A stretch of DNA of 64,000 nt from Oscheius tipulae. Taxonomy: Eukaryota > Nematoda > Chromadorea > Rhabditida > Rhabditidae. Positions 11,686 through 23,671 of the stretch are shown piece by piece (positions within the stretch are counted from its first letter, which is position 1; each line of letters opens with the position of its first letter). Location: positions 7,052,501 through 7,116,500 of the forward strand of contig JASJZH010000001.1 in assembly GCA_037178975.1 (NCBI GenBank), read 5' to 3'. The notes under the pieces are model-generated. The model was given only the letters and a program-made list of their open reading frames with translations. It did no database searches and had not been told where the DNA came from. The position numbers and the translations under genes were made by a program.

Positions 11686-13863
11686 TTAGTCGACTTCCTC
11701 GACGGTGGGTCCTCCTGGATAGTTGCCCTGTCCGAATCCGCCAGCACTGGGTCCTGATGCCTGTTGTCCACACGGCTGACTTCCAGCTCCATGAAGTTTC
11801 GACATGACACTGCGACAGACAGCTTCAAGTTCTTTCTCTTTGGCTTGGATCTCATCAATTTCGGCAGTCTGATTCCTCTCGATCCAGCCGATGGTATCAT
11901 CGCAGGCAGCTCGAGCTCGGTCGCGGTCAGTCTGCTCCAACTTGGCACCATGTTCATCGAGAGCTTGTTTGACTTGGAACGCGTATCCTTCCAGCTTGCA
12001 ACGGGCAGCCACCTTCTCCCTCATCTGCTTGTCCTCAGCCTCGAACTTCTTGGCATCATCGAGCATGCGTTGGATCTCAGCGTCAGACAGTCGCCCTTTC
12101 TCGTTCTTGATTGTGATGTGGTTCTTCTTTCCAGTCGATTTGTCCTCAGCAGAGACACTCAGAATTCCGTTGGCGTCAATGTTGAAGGTGACTTCGACTT
12201 GCGGCACACCACGTGGAGCTGGCGGAATACCAGTCAGCTCAAAGGTACCGAGTCGGTGATTGTCCTTGGTCATGGCTCGTTCTCCTTCAAAGACCTGGAT
12301 GCTAACACCAGGCTGGTTGTCCGCGTAGGTACTGAAGATCTGACTGGCCTTGGTCGGGATGCGAGTGTTCCTTTCAACAAGCTTTGTCATGACACCTCCG
12401 GCCGTCTCGATTCCAAGAGATAGAGGGGCAACATCGACCAGGAGAACGTCCTTGATAGCCTGATCTTGAACGCCACCAAGAACAGCAGCTTGTACAGCAG
12501 CACCTGAAAGATTAGTTGGTTAGACAAAGTATGGGCAGAAAGAACCTACCATAAGCTACGGCTTCGTCGGGATTGATTCCAGAGTTGAGATCTCTTCCGT
12601 GGAAGAAGTCCTTCAGCAGTTTTTGGACTTTCGGGATGCGAGTCGAACCTCCAACCAGAACGATGTCATCGATCTTGCTCTTGTCCAACTTGGCATCGTT
12701 CAAAACCTTCTCGACAGGCTCCAATGTTTTGCGGAAGAGATCGGCACAAAGTTCCTCGAAGCGGGCACGAGTGATCTTGGAGTTGAAGTCGATTCCCTCG
12801 AAGAGACTGTCCAGTTCGAGCACGGCTTCAGCTGACGAAGAAAGAGTTCTCTTGGCTCGTTCACAGGCAGTTCTCAGACGACGAAGAGCCCTCGGATTGG
12901 TGGTCAAATCGCGACCCGTTTTGCGCTGGAACTCCTTGACGAAGTGCTCTTGCATCCTGTGATCAAAGTCTTCTCCTCCAAGATGTGTGTCTCCCGCGGT
13001 GGCCACGACCTCGAACAGGCTTCCTTCACTGATTTGCAAGATTGAAACGTCGAATGTGCCTCCACCAAGGTCAAAGATGAGCACATACCGCTCGCCGTCC
13101 TTCTTGTCCAATCCATAGGCTAGAGCAGCAGCAGTCGGCTCATTGATGATACGAATGGCATTCAGACCGGCGATGGTAGCAGCATCCTTGGTAGCTTGTC
13201 TCTGACTGTCATTAAAGTAGGCCGGCACAGTGATGACGGCATCCTTCACAGGGTGTCCAAGGTACGTTTCAGCTGTCTCCTTCATCTTTCCAAGAACAGC
13301 GGCACTGATCTCCTCGGGAGTAAACTGCTTCCTCTCAGCCTTGTACTCGACCTCGATGACCGGCTTCGATCCTTTGTTCTTGACAGCAAACGGTAGCAGC
13401 TTGAGATCAGCTTGGAGCTGTTTGTCATCGAAGCGTCGTCCGATCAGTCGCTTGGCGTCAAAGACTGTGTTCTGAGGGTTTCGGGCAGCTTGATCCTTAG
13501 CTCCGTCACCAACGAGCCTCTCTGTATCGGTGTAGGCTACGTAAGAGGGAGTCGTCTTGTTGCCTTGGTCATTCGCAATTATTTCTACCTGAAAACTTGA
13601 TATTTTGTACCACTCTTTACTCGATTAATGAATTCATCCTTTCAAGCTCAAAGAGCAACATCCAGCTTAGCACTATTGTACAAGCAACGAAAACTAATCG
13701 AAAACTATAGCCTTACTGAGCAGTACTAAACTGGATGAAACCTTCTTGAACCCGAAAGGCTCCCCACCAAAAGACCCCAAAGACTCACCTTGCCGTTCTG
13801 ATAGACTCCGACGCAAGAGTAGGTGGTGCCAAGGTCGATTCCAATAGTTTTGCATGAAGACAT
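11686..13863 (-). CDS. hsp-1: Cytosolic HSP70 / HSC70 chaperone
   Basis: ATP-dependent chaperone that binds exposed hydrophobic peptides in the cytosol and nucleus. Three exons: 13863-13789, 13588-12550 and 12503-11686, 643 residues, the usual length. It opens with [13 protein letters not shown], and carries the family signatures [14 protein letters not shown] and [13 protein letters not shown]. The substrate-binding domain follows, and the protein ends in GPTVEEVD, the cytosolic tail that docks co-chaperones. The first intron interrupts the protein after 25 residues. Upstream lie a TATA box, a (GT)n run next to the ATG, a heat-shock-element-like TTCTAGAA and two 40-bp tandem repeats. It may be the constitutive or an inducible member; with an intron and a heat-shock-like promoter, both remain possible. 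Confidence 0.97.
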
Positions 13864-13865
13864 TA

Positions 13866-13887
13866 TGTGTGTGTGTGTGTGTGTGTG
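13866..13887 (+). repeat. (GT)n microsatellite in HSP70 leader
   Basis: An uninterrupted GT/CA dinucleotide run lies 2 bp upstream of the HSP70 ATG, so it would be within the 5' untranslated leader as (CA)n. Confidence 0.85.
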
Positions 13888-13943
13888 TAGTTGTAGTAGA
13901 AGTAGTTCACAAGAACTGATGTCCGTCATCCGTCTGCCCTCGC

Positions 13944-13952
13944 TTATATATC
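13944..13952 (-). promoter_or_regulatory. TATA box of HSP70
   Basis: On the minus strand the sequence reads GGATATATAAGCG about 85 bp upstream of the HSP70 ATG, a good match to TATATAAG and correctly placed for a short leader. Confidence 0.65.
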
Positions 13953-14096
13953 CTAAACAAGGACTTTTCCAGTTGTTTCTCGAAAGGCCCATATCTGCGT
14001 CTCTTCCCTCGACACACTGTCTCACCCACACAGCTGACGGGACGGGGAGAGAGGGGCTGGGTCGAGAGACGCAGACAGATCGGGAATATGCTGCAA

Positions 14097-14122
14097 GCTT
14101 CTAGAAGCGCCCTTGTTTTCGA
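14097..14122 (-). promoter_or_regulatory. Heat-shock-element-like motif
   Basis: GCTTCTAGAAGC gives a perfect inverted TTCnnGAA pair, and a second TTTTCGAAG follows within 15 bp. It is about 150 bp upstream of the TATA box of HSP70, a normal place for HSF-1 sites. Confidence 0.55.
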
Positions 14123-14148
14123 AGACAAATACACTGTGTAGTGGATAT

Positions 14149-14228
14149 TTTTGGAGCATTCTAATGAGTCAGGGCTTTATGAGGAAACTTTTGGAGCATT
14201 CTAATGAGTCAGGGCTTTAAGAGGAAAC
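14149..14228 (+). repeat. Two tandem 40-bp repeats upstream of HSP70
   Basis: Two copies of a 40-bp unit that differ at one position (TTTATGAGG versus TTTAAGAGG). Each unit carries TGAGTCA, the AP-1/bZIP half-site pair, and GGAGCATTC, a degenerate heat-shock half-site. A recent duplication of a regulatory module is likely. Confidence 0.8.
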
Positions 14229-15105
14229 GAGAGAACGTTTGAGCTGGCATGCTCGGAAAAGATTAGAAATCTTACTATATCCTGGATGATCTCAATGGTG
14301 GTAATTCTTCTTCCGAAATGGTCAAACCAAAGCTAATTAGTCACATAATGGAGAACAAAAGTCAAAACAGCTGGATCCGGAGAAACATCCTGTTGTGTAG
14401 CGAGACAAATGATCTAAACTATAAAAGCGCGAGGGTGTCTGTGGTTGACTGTTTGTGGTAGCTCGACTAGAAAGATAACTGAAGTCCAAACGACTGTGCT
14501 GGTCTCTACTACCTAAAGCGCGATGTTTTCTGTGGAGGAATCTGTTTGTTTGTTTATTTGTTTGTTCTGAGGCCACGAAACAGAAGCGAGCCGGATATGT
14601 TATATAACTTGGCTTTTGTCCCAATGAAGTCACTGGGAGTCTTCTGTTACTACGAAGCAATGCAACCGCCAATGCAAACTGATGGCAAAAGAACGGCAGG
14701 CGGTCCTACTACATAGCACTACGTTTTGACCACAATCTATCGACTCCTTATGGTCCACATCTCCAGTTTGGAGCCGGCTTTCCCAGTTTGGTTATAATTG
14801 GTACATTAAACAGTCCTGTACTCATATTCAAGTTTGTTTCGACCCCGTAATAGAATTGACTGACCATTTTATTCACATCTACGTGGCCGACAACTCAATC
14901 CAAAGTGTTAAGTGGGACCAAAACATGCCAATTGACTCTTTAACTTCGGAACTCAATTTATCCACTCAATTATTCGAGTCATGTGTGGAGGGAACTTTGC
15001 CTCTCTTGCAATGTCAATTATACGCAGTGAGGTAATCGCCTCCTTCTTTATAAACACCTCCCGTTACCTGGACACCGGGGCAACTTAATTCACTTTTCTT
15101 TTCCC
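14229..15105. other. Intergenic region without a supported gene
   Basis: The region lies between the divergent HSP70 and the next plus-strand gene. It contains AT-rich runs and no spliceable open frames that I could support. Confidence 0.5.
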
Positions 15106-16222
15106 ATGGACGATCAGCCTTCCTCCTCTTCCCCGGACCTTACTCTAAGAACTCTGGACAAGAACGGCATCAAAAAGGTCACTGAATAACGGAAGAATAC
15201 AGCTTGGTTCAGGTTGTTATGGGGCCGTACTATGCGGAAATAGGTTATGTTGATGGGAAACAAGAGACGGTCTTCTTTCCAGCAGCCTACGATTCTTCCT
15301 ACATCGGACGGTACTTTCTCGAATCTTTCTGTGAAAAGAAATTTCAAGAACATTGAACGCAATGATCTACTACACGGGCTATTCGAGACCTCCAGTCAGT
15401 GGGCGTTCGGCCGATTGGCAGAACGCTCTCCAAGAGATGAGAGACGAGTTCATTGCTGCGGCTCTCGTCTGCTCGCGCGAGACCTTCAAAACGCTGGAAA
15501 TTCTACCGGTCAGTCAATAAGTCCGTACTTTTGGAAGGCCCTTCAGAAAGCCATATCACAGCAGGCCTTTCGAAACGTGGAAGTGGGATTGGAGCTCATT
15601 ATCTACAGCATGGACGACATAGGTTTGTCGAGTTTGTTCAAGTGATTCTCTCGTAAATATTCGATTGGCCACTTACTATAGTTAGACAGCGATGCTGTTT
15701 TGCGACAGCAGTTCTGATTTCAAGCAAGATCAATACTCAGAAGATGAGTTCTCAATCGACGATTGCGACTTTCCCCGAGCCAGCATCAAGCAGAAGGCTC
15801 CAAGGGCTTATCAGGCTGTTCGACTGAGGACAGACCAAGTTGTCTTCCACGACATTCTTCTAGATCCAGTCAAATTGGAGAGACTGTTGCATCCAGCCGG
15901 ACTGATCTTTCTCAATATCGAACTATATGAGAGCACGTCCAGTTTTTTCCATGACTTCTTTAGAGTGGGTGTGGTTCGTTTCACTCACTGTATAGTTCAG
16001 AACTTCGTCCTTGTGGCTCGACATGCTCGATTCATCAAGGCCGACTTCAAAATAGCGGAAGAGAATCACGGGACCACGTTCAAAAGTTGTACTAAGGGAA
16101 TCGAAGAGGAACTACGTAAACTGTCGCTACTTACAGGAATTCGAAAGATTCAGAAAACTGCGGAGTACACTTCGTCGATCTTTTCGACAAAGTCGCTCGA
16201 GTTTCTATCGATTCCGCTGTAA
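15106..16222 (+). CDS. Unrecognised protein, five or more exons
   Basis: I do not recognise the family. Exons with matching phases: 15106-15177, 15213-15310, 15349-15508, 15547-15622, and from 15690, open to 16222. Introns are 35-67 nt. The first exon starts MDDQPSSSSPDLTLRTLD. Later come PYYAEIGYVDGKQETVFF, TLNAMIYYTGYSRPP, then a helix-rich stretch including EMRDEFIAAALVCSRE and NVEVGLELIIYSMDDIA. The last exon begins MLFCDSSSDFK followed by an acidic segment. In the last exon an optional in-frame intron (15973-16008) is possible, so the C-terminal part is uncertain. No signal peptide or membrane helix is seen. The match of phases over four introns is the main evidence that it is real. Confidence 0.55.
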
Positions 16223-16805
16223 CAGACAAGATCCGTCTGGTTCTATTACAGGCACCAAGCTGTGATATGATTAGGATGCGAATGCCTCTAAAGTGGGATC
16301 TCTTATGTCACTTTCTAATATGGGAATCCAGGGACATTGAGGAGCATTTATCGGGTGAGCTGTTCGCCGAAGACAACTACGATCGTTCCGTTTATTGGCC
16401 TACTACGGCAGAGCAGTGAATGTTCTTTTTGTTGGAAGCCAATAAAGTCAGAACGTTGTGTCGTTGAGACAGTTCTTGTCGATTTTAAGCTATTCTTGTT
16501 TCGAAGGGTGGTAGTACGACTGGAGAGAGACAAGTGACAATGAAGGGACTCTAACGAAGGTCAGAGGTCAATGGGGCCTTCAATGTTTCAATGTAGCAAT
16601 AACTAAGTTTGTGTGGAAAAGACCAGCGCTGTCTAGCTGTTTAGTATGTAGCCTGGACAGTCTCTGTGTCTGTCTGAAGCCCAAATTGCCAACTAGAAAC
16701 AGTAGGTGTTTTCTTTTAACTTTTGCTGAAAAAGAACAAATTAACTAGCCAGCAATTAGGAGGAAGAAAGCTAGTTCACTTGGAGACAATTCTTTTTGTG
16801 GGACG

Positions 16806-17543
16806 ATGCGTCTTCTTCAGCCGGACCAGCTGTCTACCGTGGAGAGGGGACTTCGCGAGTTATCTGCCGTGATGGGCGAGAACGAGACGATCGACAGACG
16901 CCTTCTGAAACAGGGACATCTTCTGCTGGAAACGAAGACGCGTCAGCAGGATCTGATGGACGAGATGGCCAACCGAATCGACTCGTTGTTTATCCGCTGG
17001 CAGGAGTCCCAGAGTCGTCATCAGCTCCGAATGCAGAACAGCTTCTATCTGGCCACGGAGAATCTGCCTCTCTGCAGCAAGACGATGCTCTCATTGGACC
17101 AGTTGGATCAGTTCAAAAAGCGTCTGGAATTCGTCAGTGACAAGGTTTGGACCTTTTTGTTTGGAGAACACATATCTAAATAGATTCGCCTGCTCGTCGA
17201 GGTTGACAAGACGGCTGCGAGAATCCATCAGCGTGTGGCTCGGAACAGCGCCAAAATGGAACAGGTGGCCATCAAGGCGGAAGAGATGGAAGCTCGTTTG
17301 AAGAAGGCCACGGAACTGATCAACTCTACCAATGCCCCCAGCGAGCCCAAAAGCGTCCTCATGGCCGAACTCGTCCAACTTGAGAAGGTCGAAGGAGACA
17401 AGAGACAGCTGGCTCAAAGTCTGGCCGATCAGCTAAAAGTCTTCCTGGAGAAGGCGTCTCTCATCACAACTGTCTCTCAGACGTCGATCAAGAGCCAAGC
17501 GTCTACTTCCACGACGAGTGTCGAGACCGCCATAGCATTCTAG
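16806..17543 (+). CDS. Coiled-coil protein, function unknown
   Basis: Two exons, 16806-17144 and 17184-17543, give 232 residues with a 39-nt intron. The sequence is almost wholly predicted helix with heptad-like spacing of Leu, Ile and Val: for example LDQLDQFKKRLEFVSDK, then EMEARLKKATELINS and ELVQLEKVEGDKRQLAQ. The tail is rich in Ser and Thr. No signal peptide or membrane segment is visible. It could be a subunit of a structural or tethering complex, but no family motif can be named. An upstream exon cannot be excluded. Confidence 0.65.
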
Positions 17544-17726
17544 TGGATAGAAACAATAGAGCCTAGAAGTCATTGGAAGTAAAGCCATCTATGGAGTTGT
17601 AGACCGCCCAAAACCAAGAAATTGAAGACAAAGTGCAACAGCCAGAAAAGGCATCTAAAACCAGTTCTGCAGACCCTCGTAAAGCAGATGGAGCCATATG
17701 GTTAGTGATATCACTCAAACTATGCG

Positions 17727-17733
17727 TATAAAA
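17727..17733 (+). promoter_or_regulatory. TATA box
   Basis: TATAAAA, 47 bp upstream of the ATG of the secreted ML-like gene that starts at 17774. Confidence 0.6.
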
Positions 17734-17773
17734 GGGGCTAACTGATAACAGAATCAGGCCAGCTTCTTCCAGA

Positions 17774-18455
17774 ATGTTCTTTCTTGTAATTCTTTTCTCG
17801 TTTGTGTCTGCCCTTCTTTCCATGCCAATTGGAGAGAGCAACAGCTGCGGGTTTCCCAATGGAACAGACAAAGCCCTACATTATTACTTGTGTTCTGAGA
17901 GTGAGTCGAGTTGGAATATTGTAAACTCTTCCTTCTAGATGAGCAGTTCCGAATCGACAACATCACTGTGACCAATTCTAAAGGGGAGATCTACTACCCG
18001 ATTGATCCCAGAATTGATAACACTCTCTACTTGTACACTTACAACAATGGGGATCAAGTAGTTTGAACTAAAACATAGGAATCCATAGATCTCAGATTGA
18101 GGACAACAAAAGCAATGTCAAGCTGTACGACTATACAAATGGCCGGACTAGTCATGGCGAGTGTGACTGGAGTCTAATTCCAACCTACGGTCTCTTGAAC
18201 AACATCGATGGCTGCGAGTATGCTCACAACTGTCCTCTTACTCACGGAGATCTGGTTCTGATCCTCCCTCTTGATCTCGAACGATTCTCACACATCATCA
18301 ATGCTCTCGCTGCTTTTGTAAGTTATTGAAGTGAGCTTCAGAAAGAAGATTCTTAGAAACCATACCAGCTGGAAATTCGAATCTACAACTGGAACAATAA
18401 CCAGCCGACTCACCCGGAAATTGCTTGTGTGATGGTTCAACTCGAAATGAGTTAG
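17774..18455 (+). CDS. Secreted ML-domain-like (MD-2-related lipid recognition) protein
   Basis: Exons 17774-17900, 17939-18057, 18096-18317 and 18357-18455 encode 188 residues. A hydrophobic signal peptide (MFFLVILFSFVSALLS) precedes a domain with conserved cysteines. The pattern GTDKALHYYLCSE, then YYPIDPRI, GECDWSLIPTYGLLNNIDGC, HNCPLTHGD, and a final CVMVQLEMS resembles a nematode branch of the ML lipid-binding fold, which binds lipids or sterols outside the cell or in lysosomes. A TATA box lies upstream and AATAAA follows at about 18460. The family call rests on recalled pattern, not a search. Confidence 0.65.
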
Positions 18456-18556
18456 GGACTAATAAACATTGAACTCGTACTGTTGATGTTGTTGAGGAAC
18501 GCCGAGAGGGAAGGGATATCCTGTCCTTTGGTCGTTTCGGGGATTATTCTATACAC

Positions 18557-18563
18557 TATAAAA
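18557..18563 (+). promoter_or_regulatory. TATA box
   Basis: TATAAAA, 28 bp upstream of the ATG at 18591. The leader must therefore be extremely short. Confidence 0.55.
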
Positions 18564-18590
18564 TGCGCCAAGAGTATCCAGAGAAAAAAA

Positions 18591-18939
18591 ATGCGTCTGT
18601 TCCTTCTCCTGCTCATCATCATTGCTCTCGCTATGGCTGCCAGTAAAAATTACCAACTCACATGAAAACATTCCTGTTTATAGCGTCTGCCAAGCCAAAA
18701 ATGACAAAAAAGGTGACAATCAAGAAGCGTGCGACCACGAAGAAACATCCGACGACTCGTAAGAAGACGACCAAGAGGGTGACTACCAAGAAGACGACTC
18801 GCAAACCTACTGTAAGTCATGCGAGAGCCAACGTAACAGGTTTCAGACTACTACTATGCGGGCTCCCCCTCCTCCTCCGTTTACCTACGTCTCCAACTGC
18901 GATCCGAATATGCCAAGAAGTTACCTTGACCGTTGTTGA
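18591..18939 (+). CDS. Small secreted Lys/Thr-rich peptide (paralogue 1)
   Basis: Exons 18591-18642, 18684-18811 and 18847-18939 give 90 residues. A strong signal peptide (MRLFLLLLIIIALAMAA) is followed by a low-complexity basic stretch of repeated KKxTTKK and TTRKK motifs, then TTTMRAPPPPPF and a short tail with two cysteines ending YLDRC. The gene at 20.8 kb has the same exon plan: a first exon of exactly 52 nt, the same intron phases, and the same KKTTRK repeats. Basic repetitive secreted peptides can be matrix, mucus or antimicrobial products; the sequence does not decide. Confidence 0.75.
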
Positions 18940-19569
18940 AAGCTGTTTATAGTGTTAATAAAAGTGAATGTCTATACCTTGTTCTTCTGTAGAAGAAGCA
19001 TTGAGCTACCTAGCCAGACTTTGAAAAACTTTTTGTTGTTCAGATTTTCTTTAGAGCGGAGTAAAAAGTGATCGCTGGACGAAGTGTCCCACAGAGTGGA
19101 GACCGTAGAGACGAAGAAGAATGTCTAGTAGGCCGAAATCGAGATGAGGTTACAACTCAACTGGGCGAAGTATGGATACGAACTACGAGGATAAGTCCCG
19201 ATACATGGGCCAGCATGTTGTCACATACAGCAAATATATGATTATTGCAAATGAAAAGTGAAACTGAAAATTGGAGAAAAAAAAGACTAGTCTCTATCTT
19301 TGAACATTGAGGAGTATCATAGTCTAGGATAATTTACATTTGTGTTCTTCCTTGTTCTGGCTATGTCCACAAACTCCTGAACTACCAAGGTTTCTGTGTA
19401 AGTTGCTTAAAGGGTTTCAGTGCCTGCGTTTTCCCCTACTGCCTTAGTCAACTGGCGTATTCCAGAAATGGCTTCAGTCCATTGTGAATGTGTGAGCACA
19501 TTTGAAGGTGTGACTGTCGGCTATTTTACAACACTGCTCCCAATAATGTATTTATTGATAATAAGAAAT

Positions 19570-19938
19570 CTATCGGCGGAAACGTGACCAGCAGGGGCCA
19601 AGGGAGCGGATGTGGTCGTCCATACCACAGTTTCCTTCTGCGAGATTCGAATGGCAGCCAGTTGAAGGCTTAATGCTTCTAGAATCTCCTTGGCAATTGG
19701 TTTCCTGAAAGTTTTTTTGTATTGAAAAAAAAACTTATAGACTTGCCGAATGCACGACAACACAGAGTCCGTGAGTGTTGATAGCGGAAGCAATGTCATG
19801 CCAATCCGAAGGCAGGTTGACGCATCCAACTCCCTTGAGATGAATACCACGTCCGCGGTGGTTCGGATGCTCGTAGAGCGTCGCCTGCCAAGCAGTTATA
19901 GAAACGGCCAGAAGAGAGAAGAGTATGAGAAACTTCAT
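19570..19938 (-). CDS. Small secreted beta/gamma-crystallin-like protein
   Basis: Two exons, 19938-19756 and 19704-19570, encode 105 residues. A signal peptide (MKFLILFSLLAVSITAW) is followed by ATLYEHPNHRGRGIHL, typical of the first strand pair of a Greek-key crystallin motif, then GCVNLPSDWHD and SAINTHGLCVV. The second exon adds ETNCQGDSRSIKPSTGCHSN with further cysteines. The donor at GTGCAT was chosen because it keeps the cysteine-rich frame of exon 2; the next GT downstream would not. A TATA box lies at 19975-19981, and the polyadenylation signal TTTATT (minus-strand AATAAA) is at about 19551. The role is unknown. Confidence 0.7.
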
Positions 19939-19974
19939 GCTCAGATCGGTTGGTCAAATTCTTGGCCAGCTGCC

Positions 19975-19981
19975 TTTTATA
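19975..19981 (-). promoter_or_regulatory. TATA box
   Basis: Minus-strand TATAAAA in the context CGCGTATAAAAGGC, 37 bp upstream of the crystallin-like ATG. Confidence 0.6.
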
Positions 19982-20786
19982 CGCGAAAACAGCTGCCACT
20001 ACGCACTGACAAGCCAGCCCGTAGAGCATACGTAGTACTCTTTTTTCTGGGAAAGAAAGGCCATCTTTCTGGCTATCTTCCAGTGTACACCCGAACTAAC
20101 CTTGGTGACTCATCTTTTCCTGCTACTAAAGCGCAATGGCGTCCGTCAGTCCGTCTGTGCATCACCACGAGAAAAAAGCTGGCTAGTCATAGCACGTCAA
20201 GACTTAGGTTGACAAATCTGCTTTTGGGGGAACTTGGGTTAACTTAGGCTATTGGAGAAGAGAGAAGCCGCCTGTTGTCAGTGCTAAGTCAAGACTAAGA
20301 GACGGCGAAGTCGTTGTCCCTAAAGTCCGTACGTATTAGTATTACAGATAGGTTTATTGGACAGAATAGACTGCTGATGAAAGAGCAATATAACTATGAA
20401 AACTATGAGGGACTGAAGGAGAACTGGCCAGAGCTAGCGGATGCAAGAACTAGCCTTTTGGTGATGTGGCAGATAGGGTGTAAGACCGGGGAAAAGGAGG
20501 ATACACAGACACAGTACAAGCAAAGACTATCAAATCACACATCCATTTGACCGGCTATACAGAGATATGAGATATGAAACAGTAATGTACTACTCTTAGA
20601 TTCAGAGAGTGAGTTTGTTCAATTCCATACGATGATACCGAGTGTAAAAGATTTGCGATTTACATAAATCAATCTTTACCCGTTTGTGACAAAGAACACT
20701 ATCCCTGTTGATGTTTTCGAAGTGCAGAACGCTGAAAGGAACTGAACAGTAACGAGCCATATCCGCTCTTTGATCAGTCAGCAGAG

Positions 20787-20793
20787 TATATAA
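20787..20793 (+). promoter_or_regulatory. TATA box
   Basis: TATATAA, about 26 bp upstream of the ATG at 20819, the same close spacing as in the paralogous gene at 18.59 kb. Confidence 0.55.
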
Positions 20794-20818
20794 GGGAACG
20801 GACTATGAAAATTGCAGT

Positions 20819-21126
20819 ATGCGCCTCATAGTACTCTTTTTTCTCTTCTGTATCTTGGCCATTGCAGCCGGTGAGATTAAACTTTGAAAAGTCGGAAAAT
20901 GCTTAGGAACAAAACATAAATCCACGAAGAAGACAGCCAAGAAGACTACCAGAAAACTTACTACCAAGAAACCAACGGTTGGCTTGCAAAATGTTTTTCT
21001 CATGAGCCTGGTTTTCAGTCCAGAAGACAACACCAAATTGTCACCTATGCTCCTCCTCCTTCTGGTTACAGATCCTATAACTCTCAAATTGCTGTGAATC
21101 CTTATCCTCGCTACTCGTATGGCTAG
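20819..21126 (+). CDS. Small secreted Lys/Thr-rich peptide (paralogue 2)
   Basis: Exons 20819-20870, 20907-20977 and 21019-21126 give 76 residues. The signal peptide MRLIVLFFLFCILAIAA is followed by a shorter basic repeat (KSTKKTAKKTTRK, LTTKKPT) and a Tyr/Pro/Ser-rich tail (YAPPPSGYRSYNS) without cysteines. Exon 1 is 52 nt, identical in length and phase to paralogue 1. The two genes point the same way and flank the crystallin-like gene, so a local duplication is likely. Confidence 0.72.
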
Positions 21127-21885
21127 TTTGCAATAAATTATCTCAAGTCCCATTCTCCTTCAAGAAGAAAGAACCTGGATAGTTCAACAATGGTGCACGT
21201 GGCTTCTTATCTTCGTAAGATGCCTAGATCAGATCGACTGCCAATTGATTAGGAATGAAACAACACAGAATCCCATGTTTTTGAATTGAAAGACTGAGGA
21301 TGTTGAATGATTTAGAACACGGTTAGGCCCAGAGAGGAAATAGTACAGTGTCTTGAGTAGTATGCATGTTTATTACAAGATCAAGTAATAGACGAGAGCG
21401 AAGTCCGGGTTCATCGTAGGTAATCACAGAGCGGGCAGCATTTTTCAAACGTGCCCGCTCTGTGATTTTGGCTGCGTATCAACCTATCCCATGCAAAAGT
21501 TTGGTGCGGAGCCAAGAGAATGCGTATCGCACAGTTCAAACTTGAACGAAGAATACAAGAACTTGTTCAAGTAATGGCGCTGATCATCCATTCTCCACCT
21601 TAATTATGTACTGTAAACTTGTCAGTCATGATCTCAAAGTTTGTAGAAAAGCTCTCAATTGAGACAACAATTGGAGAGTCAGAACTATTGTTTCAAAGCG
21701 GGATACTGCTTGAGGAAAACGTTTTGTCTATATCCAAATGCAAGAGTTGCAGCGACTTCTTCCATTGAAGCAGTACCTGAAAAACTCGGCTGTGTCCTTC
21801 CTCCGAAAGCATAAGTAGCTTAGGAGATAAAAACGTTTATCAAAGAGACTCTCAAGTTTGATAACCGTTGGCAGCAGCGGTCGCC
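21127..21885. other. Intergenic, with a 16-bp perfect inverted repeat
   Basis: No supported gene. It contains the hairpin at 21422-21467 listed separately; the rest is AT-rich. Confidence 0.5.
21422..21467. repeat. Perfect 16-bp inverted repeat with 14-nt loop
   Basis: The arms AATCACAGAGCGGGCA (21422-21437) and TGCCCGCTCTGTGATT (21452-21467) are exact reverse complements around a 14-nt AT-rich loop. The arms are GC-rich relative to the flanks. There is no T-run after it that would make a terminator, and no flanking target duplication is obvious. Confidence 0.85.
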
Positions 21886-23616
<1,731 letters not shown>

Positions 23617-23671
23617 ATAAAAGTAAAGAGTCATTAGTATTTAGAAAAAAAAAGATTCATTAAACCAAGTG

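Noticed and set aside
11764-12423. Long plus-strand open frame opposite HSP70
   Set aside because: An antisense shadow of the highly biased HSP70 coding strand.
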